A stretch of DNA of 64,000 nt from CAIWHR01 sp963708855 (GCA_963708855.1 CAVPUM010000009.1:372001-436000), one strand, 5' to 3'; counted from the stretch's first letter, positions 24,493 through 35,200 are shown. Translations and numbers: made by a program. Notes: generated from the letters alone by a model not told the origin.

Positions 24493-26526
24493 ATGCTCGT
24501 CACCTTTCCGAACAGTCCCTACCAGCTCTTCAAGCCGTTCGAGCCCGCCGGCGACCAGCCGGAGGCGATCGCGCAGCTGGTCGAGGGCCTGGCCGACGGC
24601 CTCGCGTTCCAGACGCTGCTGGGCGTGACGGGCTCGGGCAAGACGTTCACGATGGCCAACGTGATCGCGCAGACGGGCCGGCCGGCGCTGGTGCTCGCGC
24701 CCAACAAGACGCTCGCGGCGCAGCTCTACTCCGAGTTCCGCGAGTTCTTTCCGCACAACGCGGTCGAGTACTTCGTGTCGTACTACGACTACTACCAGCC
24801 GGAGGCGTACGTCCCGTCGCGCGACCTCTACATCGAGAAGGACAGCTCGATCAACGAGCACATCGAGCAGATGCGCCTGTCGGCGACGAAGGCGATCCTC
24901 GAGCGGCCGGATTGCGTGATCGTGGCGACGGTGTCGGCGATCTACGGCATCGGCGATCCCGTCCGAGTACCACAGCATGATCCTGCACGTGAAGGAAGGC
25001 GACGCGCTGACGCAGCGCGACGCGATCCGCCGGCTGACCGAGATGCAGTACGCGCGGAACGAGGCCGATTTCCGGCGCGGCACGTTTCGCGTGCGCGGCG
25101 ACGTGATCGACGTCTTTCCCGCCGAGCACGCCGAGAACGCGGTGCGCATCGCGCTGTTCGACGACGAGATCGAATCGCTGCAGCTGTTCGATCCGCTCAC
25201 CGGCCACATCCGGCAGCGCATCGGCCGCTTCACCGTGTTTCCGTCGAGCCACTACGTGACGGGGCGGCAGAAGGTGCTCGACGCGATCGAGAAGATCAAG
25301 GCGGAGCTCGTGCAGACGAAGGATGCCTTCGTCGCGCAGATGAAGCTGATCGAGGCGCAGCGCATCGAGCAGCGGACGCGCTTCGATCTCGAGATGATGA
25401 CCGAGATCGGCTTCTGCAAGGGCATCGAGAACTACTCGCGCCACCTGTCGGGACGCGGCGCGGGGGAGCCGCCGCCGACGCTGATCGACTACCTGCCGTC
25501 GCGCTCGCTCGTCTTCATCGACGAGAGCCACGTGACGATCCCGCAGGTCGGCGGCATGTACAAGGGCGACCGGGCGCGCAAGGAGAATCTCGTCAACTAC
25601 GGGTTCCGGCTGCCGTCGGCGCTCGACAACCGGCCGCTGCGCTTCGACGAGTTCGAGCGCCTGCTGCCGCAGACGCTCTTCGTCTCCGCCACCCCGGCCG
25701 ACTACGAGCAGAAGCACGCGGGACAGGTGGTCGAGCAGCTCGTGCGCCCGACGGGGCTGGTGGATCCGACGCTCGAGGTTCGCCCGGCGCAGACGCAGGT
25801 CGACGACCTGCTCTCCGAGATCAGCCTGCGCGCCGAAAAGCACGAGCGCGTGCTGGTGACGACGCTGACCAAGCGGATGGCGGAGGACCTCACCGACTAT
25901 CTCAACGAGCACGGCGTCCGCGTCCGGTATCTGCACTCCGACATCGACACCGTCGAGCGGGTCGAGATCATCCGCGACCTGCGCCTGGGCGAGTTCGACG
26001 TGCTGGTCGGGATCAACCTGCTGCGGGAAGGGCTCGACATCCCCGAGGTGTCGCTGGTCGCGATCCTCGACGCCGACAAGGAAGGCTTCCTGCGCTCCGG
26101 GCGCTCGCTGATCCAGACCATCGGCCGCGCGGCGCGGCACATCAACGGCATGGCGATCCTCTACGCCGACACGATGACGGATTCGATGACAGGCGGCCAT
26201 CGGCGAGACCACGCGGCGGCGCAACAGGCAGCTCGCCTGGAACGAGAAGATGGGCATCACGCCGATCGGCGTCCAGAAGCGGATCAAGGACCTGATCGAC
26301 GGCGTCTACGATCGCCGACGCGGGGAAGAAGCAGCTGCGGGCGGCGCAGACGCGGGCGAAGTACGAGTCGATGCCCGAGAAGGACATGGAGAGGGAGCTG
26401 AAGCACCTCGAGCGGGACATGCTCGATGCCGCCAGGAACCTCGAATTCGAGAAGGCGGCGGAGCTGCGCGACCGTCTCATCGAGCTGAAGGAGGCGATGT
26501 TCGGCGTGGCCCTGCCGGGGGATTGA
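24493..26526 (+). CDS. uvrB: UvrB excinuclease subunit, frame breaks
   Basis: About 677 residues. Landmarks are SPYQLFKPFEPAGDQPEAI, Walker A GVTGSGKTFT, the beta-hairpin region YYDYYQPEAYVPSRDLYIEK, helicase motif II FIDESHV, GRAARHINGMAILYAD, and a C-terminal UvrC-binding helical pair ending with KAAELRDRLIELKEAMFG. Nucleotide excision repair damage verification with UvrA and loading of UvrC. Frame breaks near 24963 (TCG to TCCG), 26190-26196 and 26313 interrupt it; an essential-like, well-conserved gene with three breaks is unlikely to be a true pseudogene. No SOS box seen upstream. Confidence 0.93.
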
Positions 26527-26573
26527 AGTGCGCGGTTGCGCGATCGCGCGCTCGCCGATGATACTCATGCCGT

Positions 26574-27119
26574 CATGAACGCCGATCGCGCTGTCGAGCC
26601 TGCCGCCGCCGTCCTTTTCGTCTGCCTCGGGAACATATGCCGCTCCCCGACCGCGCCGTCCTGTTCGTCTGCCTCGGCAACATCTGTCGATCGCCGACGC
26701 GGAGGGCGTATTCCGGGTCGCGTGGAGCGAGCGGGCCTTGCCGGTCGCGTGCGGACCGCATCCGCCGGGACTCGGCGACTGGCACGTCGGCGCGCCGCCC
26801 GACCGGCGCGCGATCCAGGCGGCGCGCCGGCGCGGGTACGACCTCACGGCGTTGCGCGGACGGCAGGTCGAGCCGGCCGACTTCACGCGGTTCGGCTGGA
26901 TCCTCGGCATGGACGACTCGAATCTGCGCGCGCTCACCGCGATGAAGCCTCCGGATTTCGGCGGTCACCTCGGGCTGCTGCTCGATTTCGCGCCGGAGAC
27001 CGGCTTGCGCGAAGTGCCGGATCCCTATTACGGCGGGCCGGACGGGCTTCGAGCGCGTGCTCGATCTCATCGAGGCGTCGGCGGCCGGCCTGATCGCGCA
27101 CCTGCAGCCGATGCGCTGA
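26574..27119 (+). CDS. Low-molecular-weight protein tyrosine phosphatase, scrambled
   Basis: The family signature CLGNICRS (CX5R loop) is present twice, 47 bases apart and out of frame (see the repeat). Downstream pieces fit one protein only after several single-base corrections: VERAGLAGRVRTASAGT in one frame, then GDWHVGAPPDRRAIQAARRR, and the acid loop ILGMDDSNLRAL and DPYYGG near the end, finishing ...LIAHLQPMR. Breaks lie near 26700, 26717, 26773 and 27045. The enzyme dephosphorylates tyrosine kinases, often in polysaccharide export. ATG 26574 starts the first copy and ATG 26637 the second. Confidence 0.75.
26608..26699 (+). repeat. Imperfect 45-base duplication of the phosphatase P-loop
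   Basis: Copy 1 (26608-26652) and copy 2 (26655-26699) encode the same 15 residues, AVLFVCLGNICRSPT. They differ at seven bases, every one a synonymous third position. The 2-base spacer makes the offset 47, so the copies are in different frames and cannot form one continuous domain. Confidence 0.92.
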
Positions 27120-27148
27120 CGCGCGCCTGACCGGCGCCGTTCCCGGCG

Positions 27149-27626
27149 TCAGTAGATGCCGGCCGCGAGTCCGGCCGCGAGCGTCGCGCCGATTTCGCGG
27201 CACCGGGCCAGCACGTCGTCGGGAATGGTCACCGGCTGCGCGGTGAGCCCGCTCTTGTGGATGAGACCCGGATGCACCTTGTGCAGCCGCAGACCGGTCG
27301 CCACGCGGTCGACGTCGCGCATCGCGCCGGTGCCGTCGGTTCCGGCGCAGACGAGCACCGCATAGGGCCGGCCTTCGAGCCTGCCCTCGCAGGGGTAGTA
27401 CACGCGCTCCAGGAAGTCCTTGACCATGCCGGCCATCCCGCCGAAATTCTCGGACGTGGCGACGAGCAGCGCGTCCGCGGCGACGAGATCCGCGACGCCC
27501 GCATCGGCCGGCGCGCAGGAGCACCGTGTCGACATCTTCGATCGATCGCGCGCCGTCGAAGGCGGCCTCGGCCATCTGCGCCGTGCCGCCGAACTGCGTG
27601 TGGTAGACGATCAGCAGTCGCTTCAT
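27149..27626 (-). CDS. Flavodoxin-like NAD(P)H-dependent FMN oxidoreductase, one frame break
   Basis: About 158 residues. It starts KRLLIVYHTQFGGTAQMAEAA, the phosphate-binding loop of flavodoxins (HTQFGGTAQM), and continues after a break near 27510 with LLVATSENFGGMAGMVKDFL and YPCEGRLEGRPYAVLVCAGTD. The break is an extra C before G on the coding strand. Multimeric flavodoxin WrbA-like reductase, cytoplasmic, FMN-dependent. Transcribed toward the phosphatase; separated from rne by a terminator. Confidence 0.82.
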
Positions 27627-27647
27627 CACCGTCGATCGTAGCACCCG

Positions 27648-27681
27648 CAAAAAGCGAAGGCGGGCACGCAGCCCGCCTTCG
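27648..27681 (-). terminator. Rho-independent terminator of rne
   Basis: An 11-base perfect stem (27655-27665 with 27671-27681; GAAGGCGGG core) and a 5-base loop, followed on the minus strand by GCUUUUU. It lies 26 bases after the rne stop codon. Confidence 0.9.
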
Positions 27682-27706
27682 TCCGTTGCCGGCAACGGCG
27701 CGACGT

Positions 27707-30633
27707 TCAGCCCGCCGGCGGTTGCCCTCCTTGTGCGTCTCGACGATCTGCAGCGGCTCGTCGGGGATGACCACGCGCGGCGGCCGCACGCGACGCGGTC
27801 CTGCCGGTGGCGCCGGTTCGGGCTCGGGCATCGCGTGCGCTTTCGAGCGCGTTTCGACGAGCTCGAGGCCCGAATCGGCGGGCAGCGCCATCGACGACCG
27901 GCGGCAACGCCTCGACCGGACGCGGCGGCGGCGCCGCTGGCCTGGGTCTCGGCACGGGCTCCGGCGCGACAGGCGCCGGCGTGCGACGGGCGCGACGACG
28001 CGTTCGACTTCGACCGGCGCGACGACGCGGGGCGGTTCGATCGTCCGGGCCGGCGGCGCAGATCATCGGCGGCTCGGCGAATCGTCGGCGGCGTCGGAAT
28101 CATCGGCTGGCGCCGGAATCATCGGCGGCGCGATGTCGTGGGTCGACTCGCAGCGTGCGGCGGCCTCGGCCATCGGCGCAGTGCGGCGTCGGCAGCGCGA
28201 CCGGCGTCCCGGCGTCGTCGCGACGCCGGCTTCGGCGACCGGCGTCTCGGTTCGCTCCGGACGATCGCCGCGCTCGCCGCGGCGGTGACGGTCGCGGCGG
28301 CGGCGGTTGCCTTCGCCGCCTTCGCGCGGGCCGGCCGCCTGATCCATCGGACGCCCCATTCCCGGCTCTGCCGCCTCGATGGCGGGCAGTGCCTCATCCG
28401 CGCTGACGGGCACCTGCGGCCGCGGTTCACGCGGCGGACGGGGCTCGCGCGGCGGCTGACCTTCACGCGGCTCGCGCGGCGGACGGGGCTCGCGCGGCGG
28501 CTGACCTTCACGCGGCTCGCGCGGCGGACGCGGTTCGCGCGGCGGCTGGCCTTCGCGCGGCGGTTGGCCCTCGCGCGGCGGCCGCGGCTCGCGCGGCGGA
28601 CGCGCGCTCGCGCGGCGGCGTGGCCTTCGCGCGGCGGCTGGCCCTCGCGCGGCGCCTGACCGTCCCTGCGCTGACCCTGCGCACCCTGCTGCGGGCGCGC
28701 GTCGCCGCGGCCCCCGCGGTTGTCGCGACCGTCGCCTCGGCGCTCGTCGCGCCGGCCGTCGCGCCGCTCCTGGCCGCGATCGCGGTCGCGCTCGCCGCGT
28801 CCATCGCGCGCTTCGCGGCGTGGCTCGCGGCTTCGCGCGGCGTCTCGGCGCGTGGCGCGGGCGCCGGAATGGCCGGCTTGCTGCGGAACCAGCTCAGCAT
28901 CTTCGGCGAGCCAGCCGCGTCGCGGCCCGTGGCGCCTCGGGCGGCGGAGCGCGGGCGCGGGCGGTGGTGCCTCCACGGGAATGGGCGCCGGCTCCGCGGG
29001 CGTGATGCCCTTGACGGCCGCTTCCTGCCGCGGCTCCTTCGCTTCTTCCTTCATCTGCTGCGACGCGATCGGGTTCCTCGGGCTGCGTGACGAGGTTGAA
29101 GCTCAGCGGCAGCGGCTCGCTCTGGTTGAGGTCGTCGTGGCGCAGCCGCTCGATCGTGTAGTTCGGCGTTTCGAGATGACGGTTCGGCACGAGCAGCACG
29201 TTGACCTTGAACCGCGTCTCGATCGACAGCACTTCGGTCCGCTTTTCGTTGAGCAGGAACGTCGCGACGTCGACCGGCACCTGCGCGACGACCTGCGCGG
29301 TGTTCTCCTTCATCGCCTCTTCCTGCAGGATGCGCAGGATGTGCAGCGCGCTCGATTCGGTGCCGCGGATGTGCCCGATGCCGTGGCAGCGCGGGCAGGG
29401 GATGTAGGCCGACTCGGCGAGCGCCGGGCGCAGGCGCTGCCGCGACAGCTCCATCAGCCCGAAGCGCGAGATCTTGCCCAGCTGGACGCGGGCGCGGTCG
29501 TAGCGCAGCGCTTCCTTGAGCCGATTCTCGACTTCGCGCTGGTTCTTCGCGTTCTCCATGTCGATGAAGTCGATGACGATGAGCCCGCCCAGGTCGCGCA
29601 GGCGCAGCTGGCGGGCGATCTCGTCGGCGGCTTCGAGATTGGTGTTGAACGCCGTCGTCTCGATGTCGCCGGCCTTGGTCGCGCGGGCCGAGTTGACGTC
29701 GACCGACACGAGCGCTTCGGTGTGGTCGATGACGATGGCGCCGCCGGACGGCAGCGGCACCTGCCGCGCGTACGCGGTCTCGATCTGGTGCTCGATCTGG
29801 AACCGCGAGAACAGCGGCACGTCGTCCTTGTAGAGCTTGACGCGATGCACGGTGGCCGGCATCACGTGGCTCATGAACTGCTGCGCCTGCTCGAAGATCG
29901 CCTCGGTGTCGATCAGGAGCTCGCCGATGTCCGGATGGAAGTAGTCGCGGATCGCGCGGATGACGAGGCTCGATTCCTGGTAGATCAGGAACGCGCCGGA
30001 TTGCAGCTTCGACGCGTCCTCGATCGCGCGCCACAGCTGCATCAGGTAGTTCAGGTCCCACTGCAGCTCTTCGGTGCCCCGGCCGATGCCGGCGGTGCGC
30101 GCGATGACGCTCATGCCCTGGGGAACGTCGAGCCCGCTGATCGCGTCGCGCAGCTCGTTGCGCTCCTCGCCCTCGACCCGCCGCGACACGCCGCCGCCGC
30201 GCGGATTGTTGGGCATCAGCACGAGGTAGCGGCCGGCGAGCGAAATGTAGGTCGTGAGCGCCGCGCCCTTGTTGCCGCGCTCGTCCTTGTCGACCTGGAC
30301 GATCAGCTCCATGCCTTCCCTGAGCTGGTCCTGGATGCGCCCGCGGGTGCCGCCGTCGCCTTCGCCGTCGTCCTCGCCGTTGGCGCGGCCGCGGCCCTTC
30401 AGATACTGGCGCGCGATCTCCTTGAACGGCAGGAAGCCGTGGCGCTCGGTGCCGTAATCGACGAAGCACGCCTCGAGGCTGGGCTCGACGCGGGTGATGA
30501 CGGCCTTGTAGATGTTGCTCTTGCGTTGTTCCTTGCTCGCGGACTCGATGTCGAGATCGACCAGCTTCTGGCCGTCGACGATCGCCACCCGGAGCTCCTC
30601 CGCCTGGGTGGCGTTGAACAGCATGCGTTTCAT
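27707..30633 (-). CDS. rne: Ribonuclease E, frame breaks in the C-terminal tail
   Basis: Start ATG 30633. The first 520 residues are one clean frame: KRMLFNATQAEELRVAIVDG, S1 domain, then the catalytic aspartates in SVDVNSAR and GLIVIDFIDM, and the zinc link CPRCHG. The tail (about 29050 to 27707) is low-complexity, rich in Arg, Pro, Gly and Gln, split over frames by several indels, and ends ...PLQIVETHKE then QPPAG. It is the scaffold part that would bind RNA and degradosome partners. RNase E processes rRNA, tRNA and mRNA at the inner membrane. Divergent from rluC, as is usual. Confidence 0.93.
28437..28640 (-). repeat. Degenerate tandem repeats in the RNase E tail
   Basis: Units of roughly 30-45 bases encoding variations of PREGQPPRE and PRPPRE recur at least four times, built of GCGCGGCGG and CTTCACGCGG pieces. 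Because the units are near-identical, this section is prone to slippage and misassembly, and it coincides with frame changes. Confidence 0.75.
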
Positions 30634-31256
30634 AGCATTTTCCCGGCGCGGATCCGGCCGGGCGTGAGGCGGGGCGAAACGGTGGCCGCGCGCTGCGCGG
30701 CGTGACGCTATCGAGCGGCGGACGCGGGCGAAGTCAACCGCACCCGCAGCGGTGGCTGCGGGTGGACGAGAGCGGGGTGGACGCTTCCTGGTGCATGCAT
30801 GGCGTCGGCCTCGACAGTGGCGAGGCGGTGCGGTCTCATCGGTGCGGTGGGCTTCGTGGTTGCGTTCAAGCGGTCAGGCTCACGGCTGTCGGCCGCCGGA
30901 ACGAACGATCGCGAAGAATCGCGAATCGCGGGCGAGGGGACAACCTGAGGCAGAAATAGTCGCTAGGTGCGCCGCGCAATGCGCCGCTTCGAACCGGCCG
31001 CAAGCCGGGTGCGGAGACTGCGCTCTTCCTTTAACATCCCTACTTTTCCGGGGCGCAACGCCCGGACGGTCAGTGGATTTAACCGGCGGCCGGTTTACGC
31101 AACATGCCACGGCCGTCTTTGCCCCACAGCGCGGGGCTGTCGCCTGGCCGGCAGGATCCTCGCCATCCTCCGATGATCGAGAGCGCCGCCGTTCGGCAGC
31201 GATCGTACGATCGCTGCCTGGGGCCAAGCGTGCTGCAGGGCATAATTATTAGGCAT
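30634..31256. other. Long rne-rluC intergenic region
   Basis: 623 bases without a supported gene. This divergent spacer should hold the rne leader, which in E. coli is structured for feedback control by RNase E itself, and the rluC promoter (CATAAT at 31240-31245 could be its -10). A perfect 24-base palindrome lies at 31195-31218. Short open frames inside have no ribosome sites. Confidence 0.6.
31195..31218. promoter_or_regulatory. Perfect 24-base palindrome upstream of rluC
   Basis: Half-site GGCAGCGATCGT followed directly by its exact complement, no spacer, ending 38 bases before the rluC ATG. It could be an operator for a dimeric regulator or form a cruciform/hairpin in the leader RNA. 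It has no T tract, so it is not a standard terminator. Confidence 0.7.
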
Positions 31257-32225
31257 ATGAATGATTTAAGCAAGGATGCTGTGAACTGGCTTGCAGTGGG
31301 CGAGGACGGGCGAGGGTCAGCGCATCGACAATTACCTGGTCAAGATCCTCAAGGGCGTGCCCAAGAGCCACATCTACCGGATCCTGCGCAGCGGCGAGGT
31401 CCGGGTGAACCGCCGCAAGGTCGGGCCGGAGGCTCGCCTGACGGCCGGCGACCAGCTGCGGATACCCCCCATCCGGGCGTCGGCTCCCGCGCGCAAGCCC
31501 GGCACCGAAGCGATCGGGCCGTGTCGCGCTGCCGCCGATCCTGTTCGAGGACGACGCGCTGATCGTGCTCGACAAGCCCGCCGGTCTCGCCGTCCATGGC
31601 GGAAGCGGCATTTCGTTCGGCGTCATCGAGCAGCTGCGCCACGCCCGCCCGGAGGCCGCGTTTCTCGAGCTCGTGCACCGGCTCGACCGCGACACGTCGG
31701 GCGCGCTCGTCGTCGCCAAGAAGCGGAGCGCGTTGACCGGGTTGCACGCGCAGCTGCGCGACGGGGCGATCGACAAGCGGTATTACGTCCTGGTCCGCGG
31801 CAAGTGGCGCGACGCGCTGCGCGCGGTCGAGCTGTCGCTCACGAGCTACGTGACCGGCGACGGCGAACGGCGCGTTCGCGTGGACCCGGCCGGCCGGCTC
31901 GCGCGCACGATCTTCCGGCGGGTGAAGGTGTGGCCGCAGGCCGACCCGCCGGTCGCGCTGCTCGAAGCCGAACTCGAGACCGGGCGCACGCACCAGATCC
32001 GCGTCCACCTCACGCATCTCGGATTCCCGCTGGCCGGCGACGACAAGTACGGCGATTTCGCGTGGAACAAGGCACTGGCGCGGCAGGGGCTGAAACGGAT
32101 GTTCCTGCACGCGCACCGGATCCGCTTCGCGCACCCGGTCGACGGCCGCGAAGTCGTCGTCGACGGCGCCGCTTGCGCCGGACCTCGCGGCGTTCGTCGC
32201 GCGTCTGGATGCCGCCGATGGCTGA
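31257..32225 (+). CDS. rluC: 23S rRNA pseudouridine synthase RluC, frame breaks
   Basis: About 320 residues. The N-terminal S4 domain reads QRIDNYLVKILKGVPKSHIY, then RILRSGEVRVNRRK. The catalytic aspartate motif is HRLDRDTSGALVVAK, followed by the family GRTHQIRVHLTHLGFPLAGD. It modifies U955, U2504 and U2580 of 23S rRNA in E. coli. Frame breaks near 31308-31310, 31518-31524 and 32165-32170 divide it; the first and last fit an extra C before G on the minus strand. It overlaps the HAD gene by 8 bases. Confidence 0.9.
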
Positions 32226-32894
32226 CGCGGCCGCTTTCGCGCCGCGCCGGTTCCGGTTCGTCGTCTTCGACTGGGACGGCACGCTGGCCGATTCGACGGC
32301 GATCATCGCCGAGGCGCTGCAGCAGGCGTGCCGCGACATCGGCGTGCCGGTGCCCGGCGACGTCGACGCGCGCTACGTGATCGGGCTCGGGCTCGCCGAC
32401 GCGCTCCGGCACGTCGCGCCCGGCCTGCCGCGGGAACGCGAGCCCGACCTCGTCGCGCGCTATCGCCACCACTACTTCGCGCGCGATTCGTCCATTCCGC
32501 TGTTTGCCGGCGTGCGCGAGATGCTCGCGGAACTGGACGCGGCCGGCTTCGTGCTCGGCGTCGCCACCGGCAAGTCGCGGGCGGGTCTCGATCACGCGCT
32601 GGCCCAGCACGGCATCGGCGACATGTTCGTGGCCACGCGCTGCGCCGACGAGGGATTCTCGAAGCCGCACCCGGACATGCTGCTGCGGCTGATGGAGCGG
32701 GTCGGCGCCGAACCCGGCGAGACGCTGATGATCGGCGACACCACGCACGATCTGCTGCTCGCGCGCAATGCGGGCGTGGCCGCCGCTCGCGGTCGCCTAC
32801 GGCGCGCATGCGCCGGCAGAGCTCGCGGAACAGCGGCCGCTCGCGACCCTGCATTCGGTCCCGGAGCTTCGCGCGTGGCTGCGCGGCAACGCCT
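32218..32894 (+). CDS. HAD-family phosphatase, phosphoglycolate phosphatase-like
   Basis: About 225 residues from ATG 32218 within the end of rluC. HAD motif I is VVFDWDGTLADST, motif II threonine in GVATGKSRAG, motif III KPHPDML and motif IV MIGDTTHDLLLARNAG. An extra C near 32784 breaks the frame; the corrected end is VAYGAHAPAELAEQRPLATL, closing ...WLRGNA at 32894. It hydrolyses phosphoglycolate or similar phosphate esters. The rluC-gph order is common in betaproteobacteria. Confidence 0.88.
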
Positions 32895-32951
32895 GAATGC
32901 GCCTGCCGCCGATCGGCCAGTGGTTTGCTGCCGCGGACAACGGCAAGACGG

Positions 32952-33752
32952 TCAGACTTCCATCCGGACGATCCCCTGCGCGATGCCCTTCGCGATCGCC
33001 TCGTGGCGGTTCAGCACGCCGAGCTTGGTGACGATGTTGGCGAAGTGAAAGGTGACACCGCGCTCGGTGATGCCGAGCTTGAAGCCGATCTCGGCGCCGG
33101 TCATCCCGTGCGCGGCCATCTGCAGGCACTGCCGTTCGCGGGGGCTCAACGGCGTGCCCTCGAACTGCGGCGCGATCCCTTTCTCGATCACGCCCCGCAC
33201 GAACAGCTCGTGAAAGTATTGGCCCAGGATCATGATGTCGCCGAGGTTGGCCGCGATCTGCGCGCGGCGGGCGGCGTCGATGACCGGGTTCGCGGAGCTC
33301 AGCGAGACGAGGGTCCGCGCCGGAAAGCCGGCATAGACGGGAAACGCGACCCCGCTCGCGACGCCGTGCGCCGCGGCATCCAGCAGGAAGGCGTCGGTCT
33401 TCGGGTTCCGGCCGCGCTCGCTCACCTGGTCCCACACGAGCGGAAGCGCGCTTTCGAACGAGTACAGGACCCGGGGATCGCACTCGACGTAGGCCTGCTG
33501 GTCGTAGCGGGCCACCCATTCCGCGCGACAGCGTCGTGAAATAGTAGATGCGCTCGTCGTTGTTGGGCCGCAGGTGGTAGCTCGCGGTCGCGTACAGGAA
33601 TCCGTCGAACCCCAGCTTGCGGACGGTCGTCGACCAGCGGCGGGCACCAGATCGCCGCCGCGCTCCGCCGCCTCGATCAGTTCGAGCAGCAGCGGCGGCA
33701 GGTACTTCGACCGATCGACCTGGATCGGGGTCAGGCGCAATGGGGTCAGCAC
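32952..33752 (-). CDS. Orphan LuxR-type regulator with autoinducer-binding domain
   Basis: About 265 residues, starting probably at GTG 33752 (GGAG seven bases upstream). The N-terminal domain has EWVARYDQQAYVECDPRVLY and LVWDQVSERG, whose Trp, Tyr, Asp-Pro and Trp match the acyl-homoserine lactone pocket of LuxR proteins. The C-terminal GerE helix-turn-helix is LSPRERQCLQMAAHGMTGAE, then FKLGITERGVTFHFANI. Frame breaks near 33521 and 33640. No luxI synthase lies in the window, so it may listen to signals made elsewhere. Confidence 0.85.
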   Translation of the reverse strand: MLTPLRLTPIQVDRSKYLPPLLLELIEAAERGGDLVPAAGRRPSASWGSTDSCTRPRATTCGPTTTSASTISRRCRAEWVARYDQQAYVECDPRVLYSFESALPLVWDQVSERGRNPKTDAFLLDAAAHGVASGVAFPVYAGFPARTLVSLSSANPVIDAARRAQIAANLGDIMILGQYFHELFVRGVIEKGIAPQFEGTPLSPRERQCLQMAAHGMTGAEIGFKLGITERGVTFHFANIVTKLGVLNRHEAIAKGIAQGIVRMEV

Positions 33753-33792
33753 AGCGGGCTCCGGTTCACGCGGGCGCAGGACCGGAACGCTC

Positions 33793-34242
33793 TCAACGCT
33801 TCGGCTCCGGCAGGCTCTTGACGACGTCGCCGGCCCGGATCCCGCGCTCGGCGAACCAGCCCTTGCGCATTTCGAGCGCGTAGAGCGCCGGTCCCTTCGA
33901 CCAGTGCAGACTCTCGTCCTGCGGCGCCATGTCATCGATGTTGATGATGCGGCCGTCCGGCGCGATGAAGGCGATCGACAGCGGGATGAACGTGTTCTTC
34001 ATCCAGAACGCCTGGGGCTCCGCGCGCTGGGACACGAATATCATCCCGTGGTCGGGCCTGCAGGCTGAACCGGTGCATGAGCCCCGTGGCGCGATGCTCG
34101 GGAGTCGCCGCGACTTCGGCGGTGATCTTGTGGCCGTTGATCGACAGCGTGACCGTCGGCAGCGCGTCGGTCGCCGCGGCGCCCGGCGCGATCACGGCGG
34201 CGGCCAGCGCGAAGGCGAACCAGTTGCAGGCAGGCGGATCAT
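33793..34242 (-). CDS. DUF192 exported protein, frame breaks
   Basis: About 150 residues. ATG 34242 leads into a signal peptide (WFAFALAAAVIAPGAAA after correction near 34230). The DUF192 core is TAEVAATPEHRATGLMHRFSL, then after a break near 34055 MIFVSQRAEPQAFWMKNTFI and PLSIAFIAPDGRIINIDDM. Function of the family is unknown; proteins are periplasmic or secreted with a compact beta fold. Its ATGA start overlaps a possible end of the CysB-like gene. Confidence 0.85.
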
Positions 34243-35200
34243 GCGTGCGAGCCTTGGCGTGGGGGAGGCGGGGCTCGGTGCCCGCCAGTGCCGCGTCGAC
34301 CGTCGCGCGATCGAGCGCCGGGGCGAAGAGGCGGATGAACTCGTAGATGTAGCCGCGCAGGAAGGCGCCGCGGCGAACGGCGAGCCGCGTCGTCGACGGC
34401 GCGAACAGGTGCCCGGCGTCGAGCTTCTCGAAGCCGCGGTCGCGGTCCGGGTCGTAGGCCATCTGCGCGACGATGCCCACGCCCATGCCGAGCTCGACGT
34501 AGGTCTTGATCACGTCGGAGTCGAGCGCGGTGAGCACGACGTTGGGCGCGAGCCCCTCGGCGTCGAACGCGGCGTTGATCTGCGAGCGGCCGGTGAAGGC
34601 GAAGTCGTAGGTGACGATCGGGATAGCGCGCGAGCGCCGCCAGCGTCAGCACGCCCACCTTCGCGAGCGGGTGCCCGCGCGGAACACGAGCACGCAGCGG
34701 TTCCATTGGTAGCACGGCAGCGTGACGAGGTCCGGGAAGGACGCCAGCGCCTCGGTGGCGATCCCGACGTCGGCGTCGCCGCGCGCGGTGTGCTCGGCCA
34801 CCTGGAGCGGATTGCCCTGGTGCAGCTCGAGCTTGACGCGCGGGAAGCGCGCGGCGAAGTCGCGCACGACGCGGGGCAGCACGTAGCGCGCCTGCGTGTG
34901 CGTGGTCGCGATGGCGAGCGTGCCTTCGTTCTCGTTCTGGTACTCGGCCCCGACGCGCTTCACGTTCTCGATCTCGCGCAGCGCGCGGCGCGCGGCCGCG
35001 ATCACGGCCTCGCCGGCGGGCGTCACCGACGCGATGCGCTTGCCCGCCCGCACGAAGACCCGGACGCCGAGCTCGTCCTCGAGCTGGCGCACCTGCTTGC
35101 TCACGCCGGGTTGCGACGTGAACAGCGCGGCCGCGGCGTCCGACACGTTGAGGCCGTGGTCGACGATGGCGCACAGGTAGCGCAATTGCTGGAGGTTCAA
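34239..35200 (-). CDS. cysB: CysB-like LysR regulator, frame breaks
   Basis: About 315 residues. The likely start is TTG 35200 (protein NLQQLRYLCAIVDHGLNVSD), since this aligns with CysB and follows a TATAAT at a fitting distance. The helix-turn-helix contains AALFTSQPGVSKQVRQLEDE. The effector domain has TTHTQARYVLPRVVRDF (CysB-type) and, after breaks near 34620-34622 and 34670, FTGRSQINAAFDAEGLAPN and DSDVIKTYVELGMGVGIVAQ. CysB activates sulfate assimilation in response to acetylserine. The exact C-terminus is uncertain because a C run at 34262-34275 may hide another indel. Confidence 0.87.

Noticed and set aside
28437..28640. CRISPR-like array
   Set aside because: Units are contiguous, imperfect and encode a Pro/Arg-rich peptide; there are no unique spacers and no cas genes.
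28119..28900. Separate Arg-rich proteins encoded downstream of rne
   Set aside because: These frames are pieces of the low-complexity RNase E tail displaced by indels and end with the expected RNase E C-terminus.
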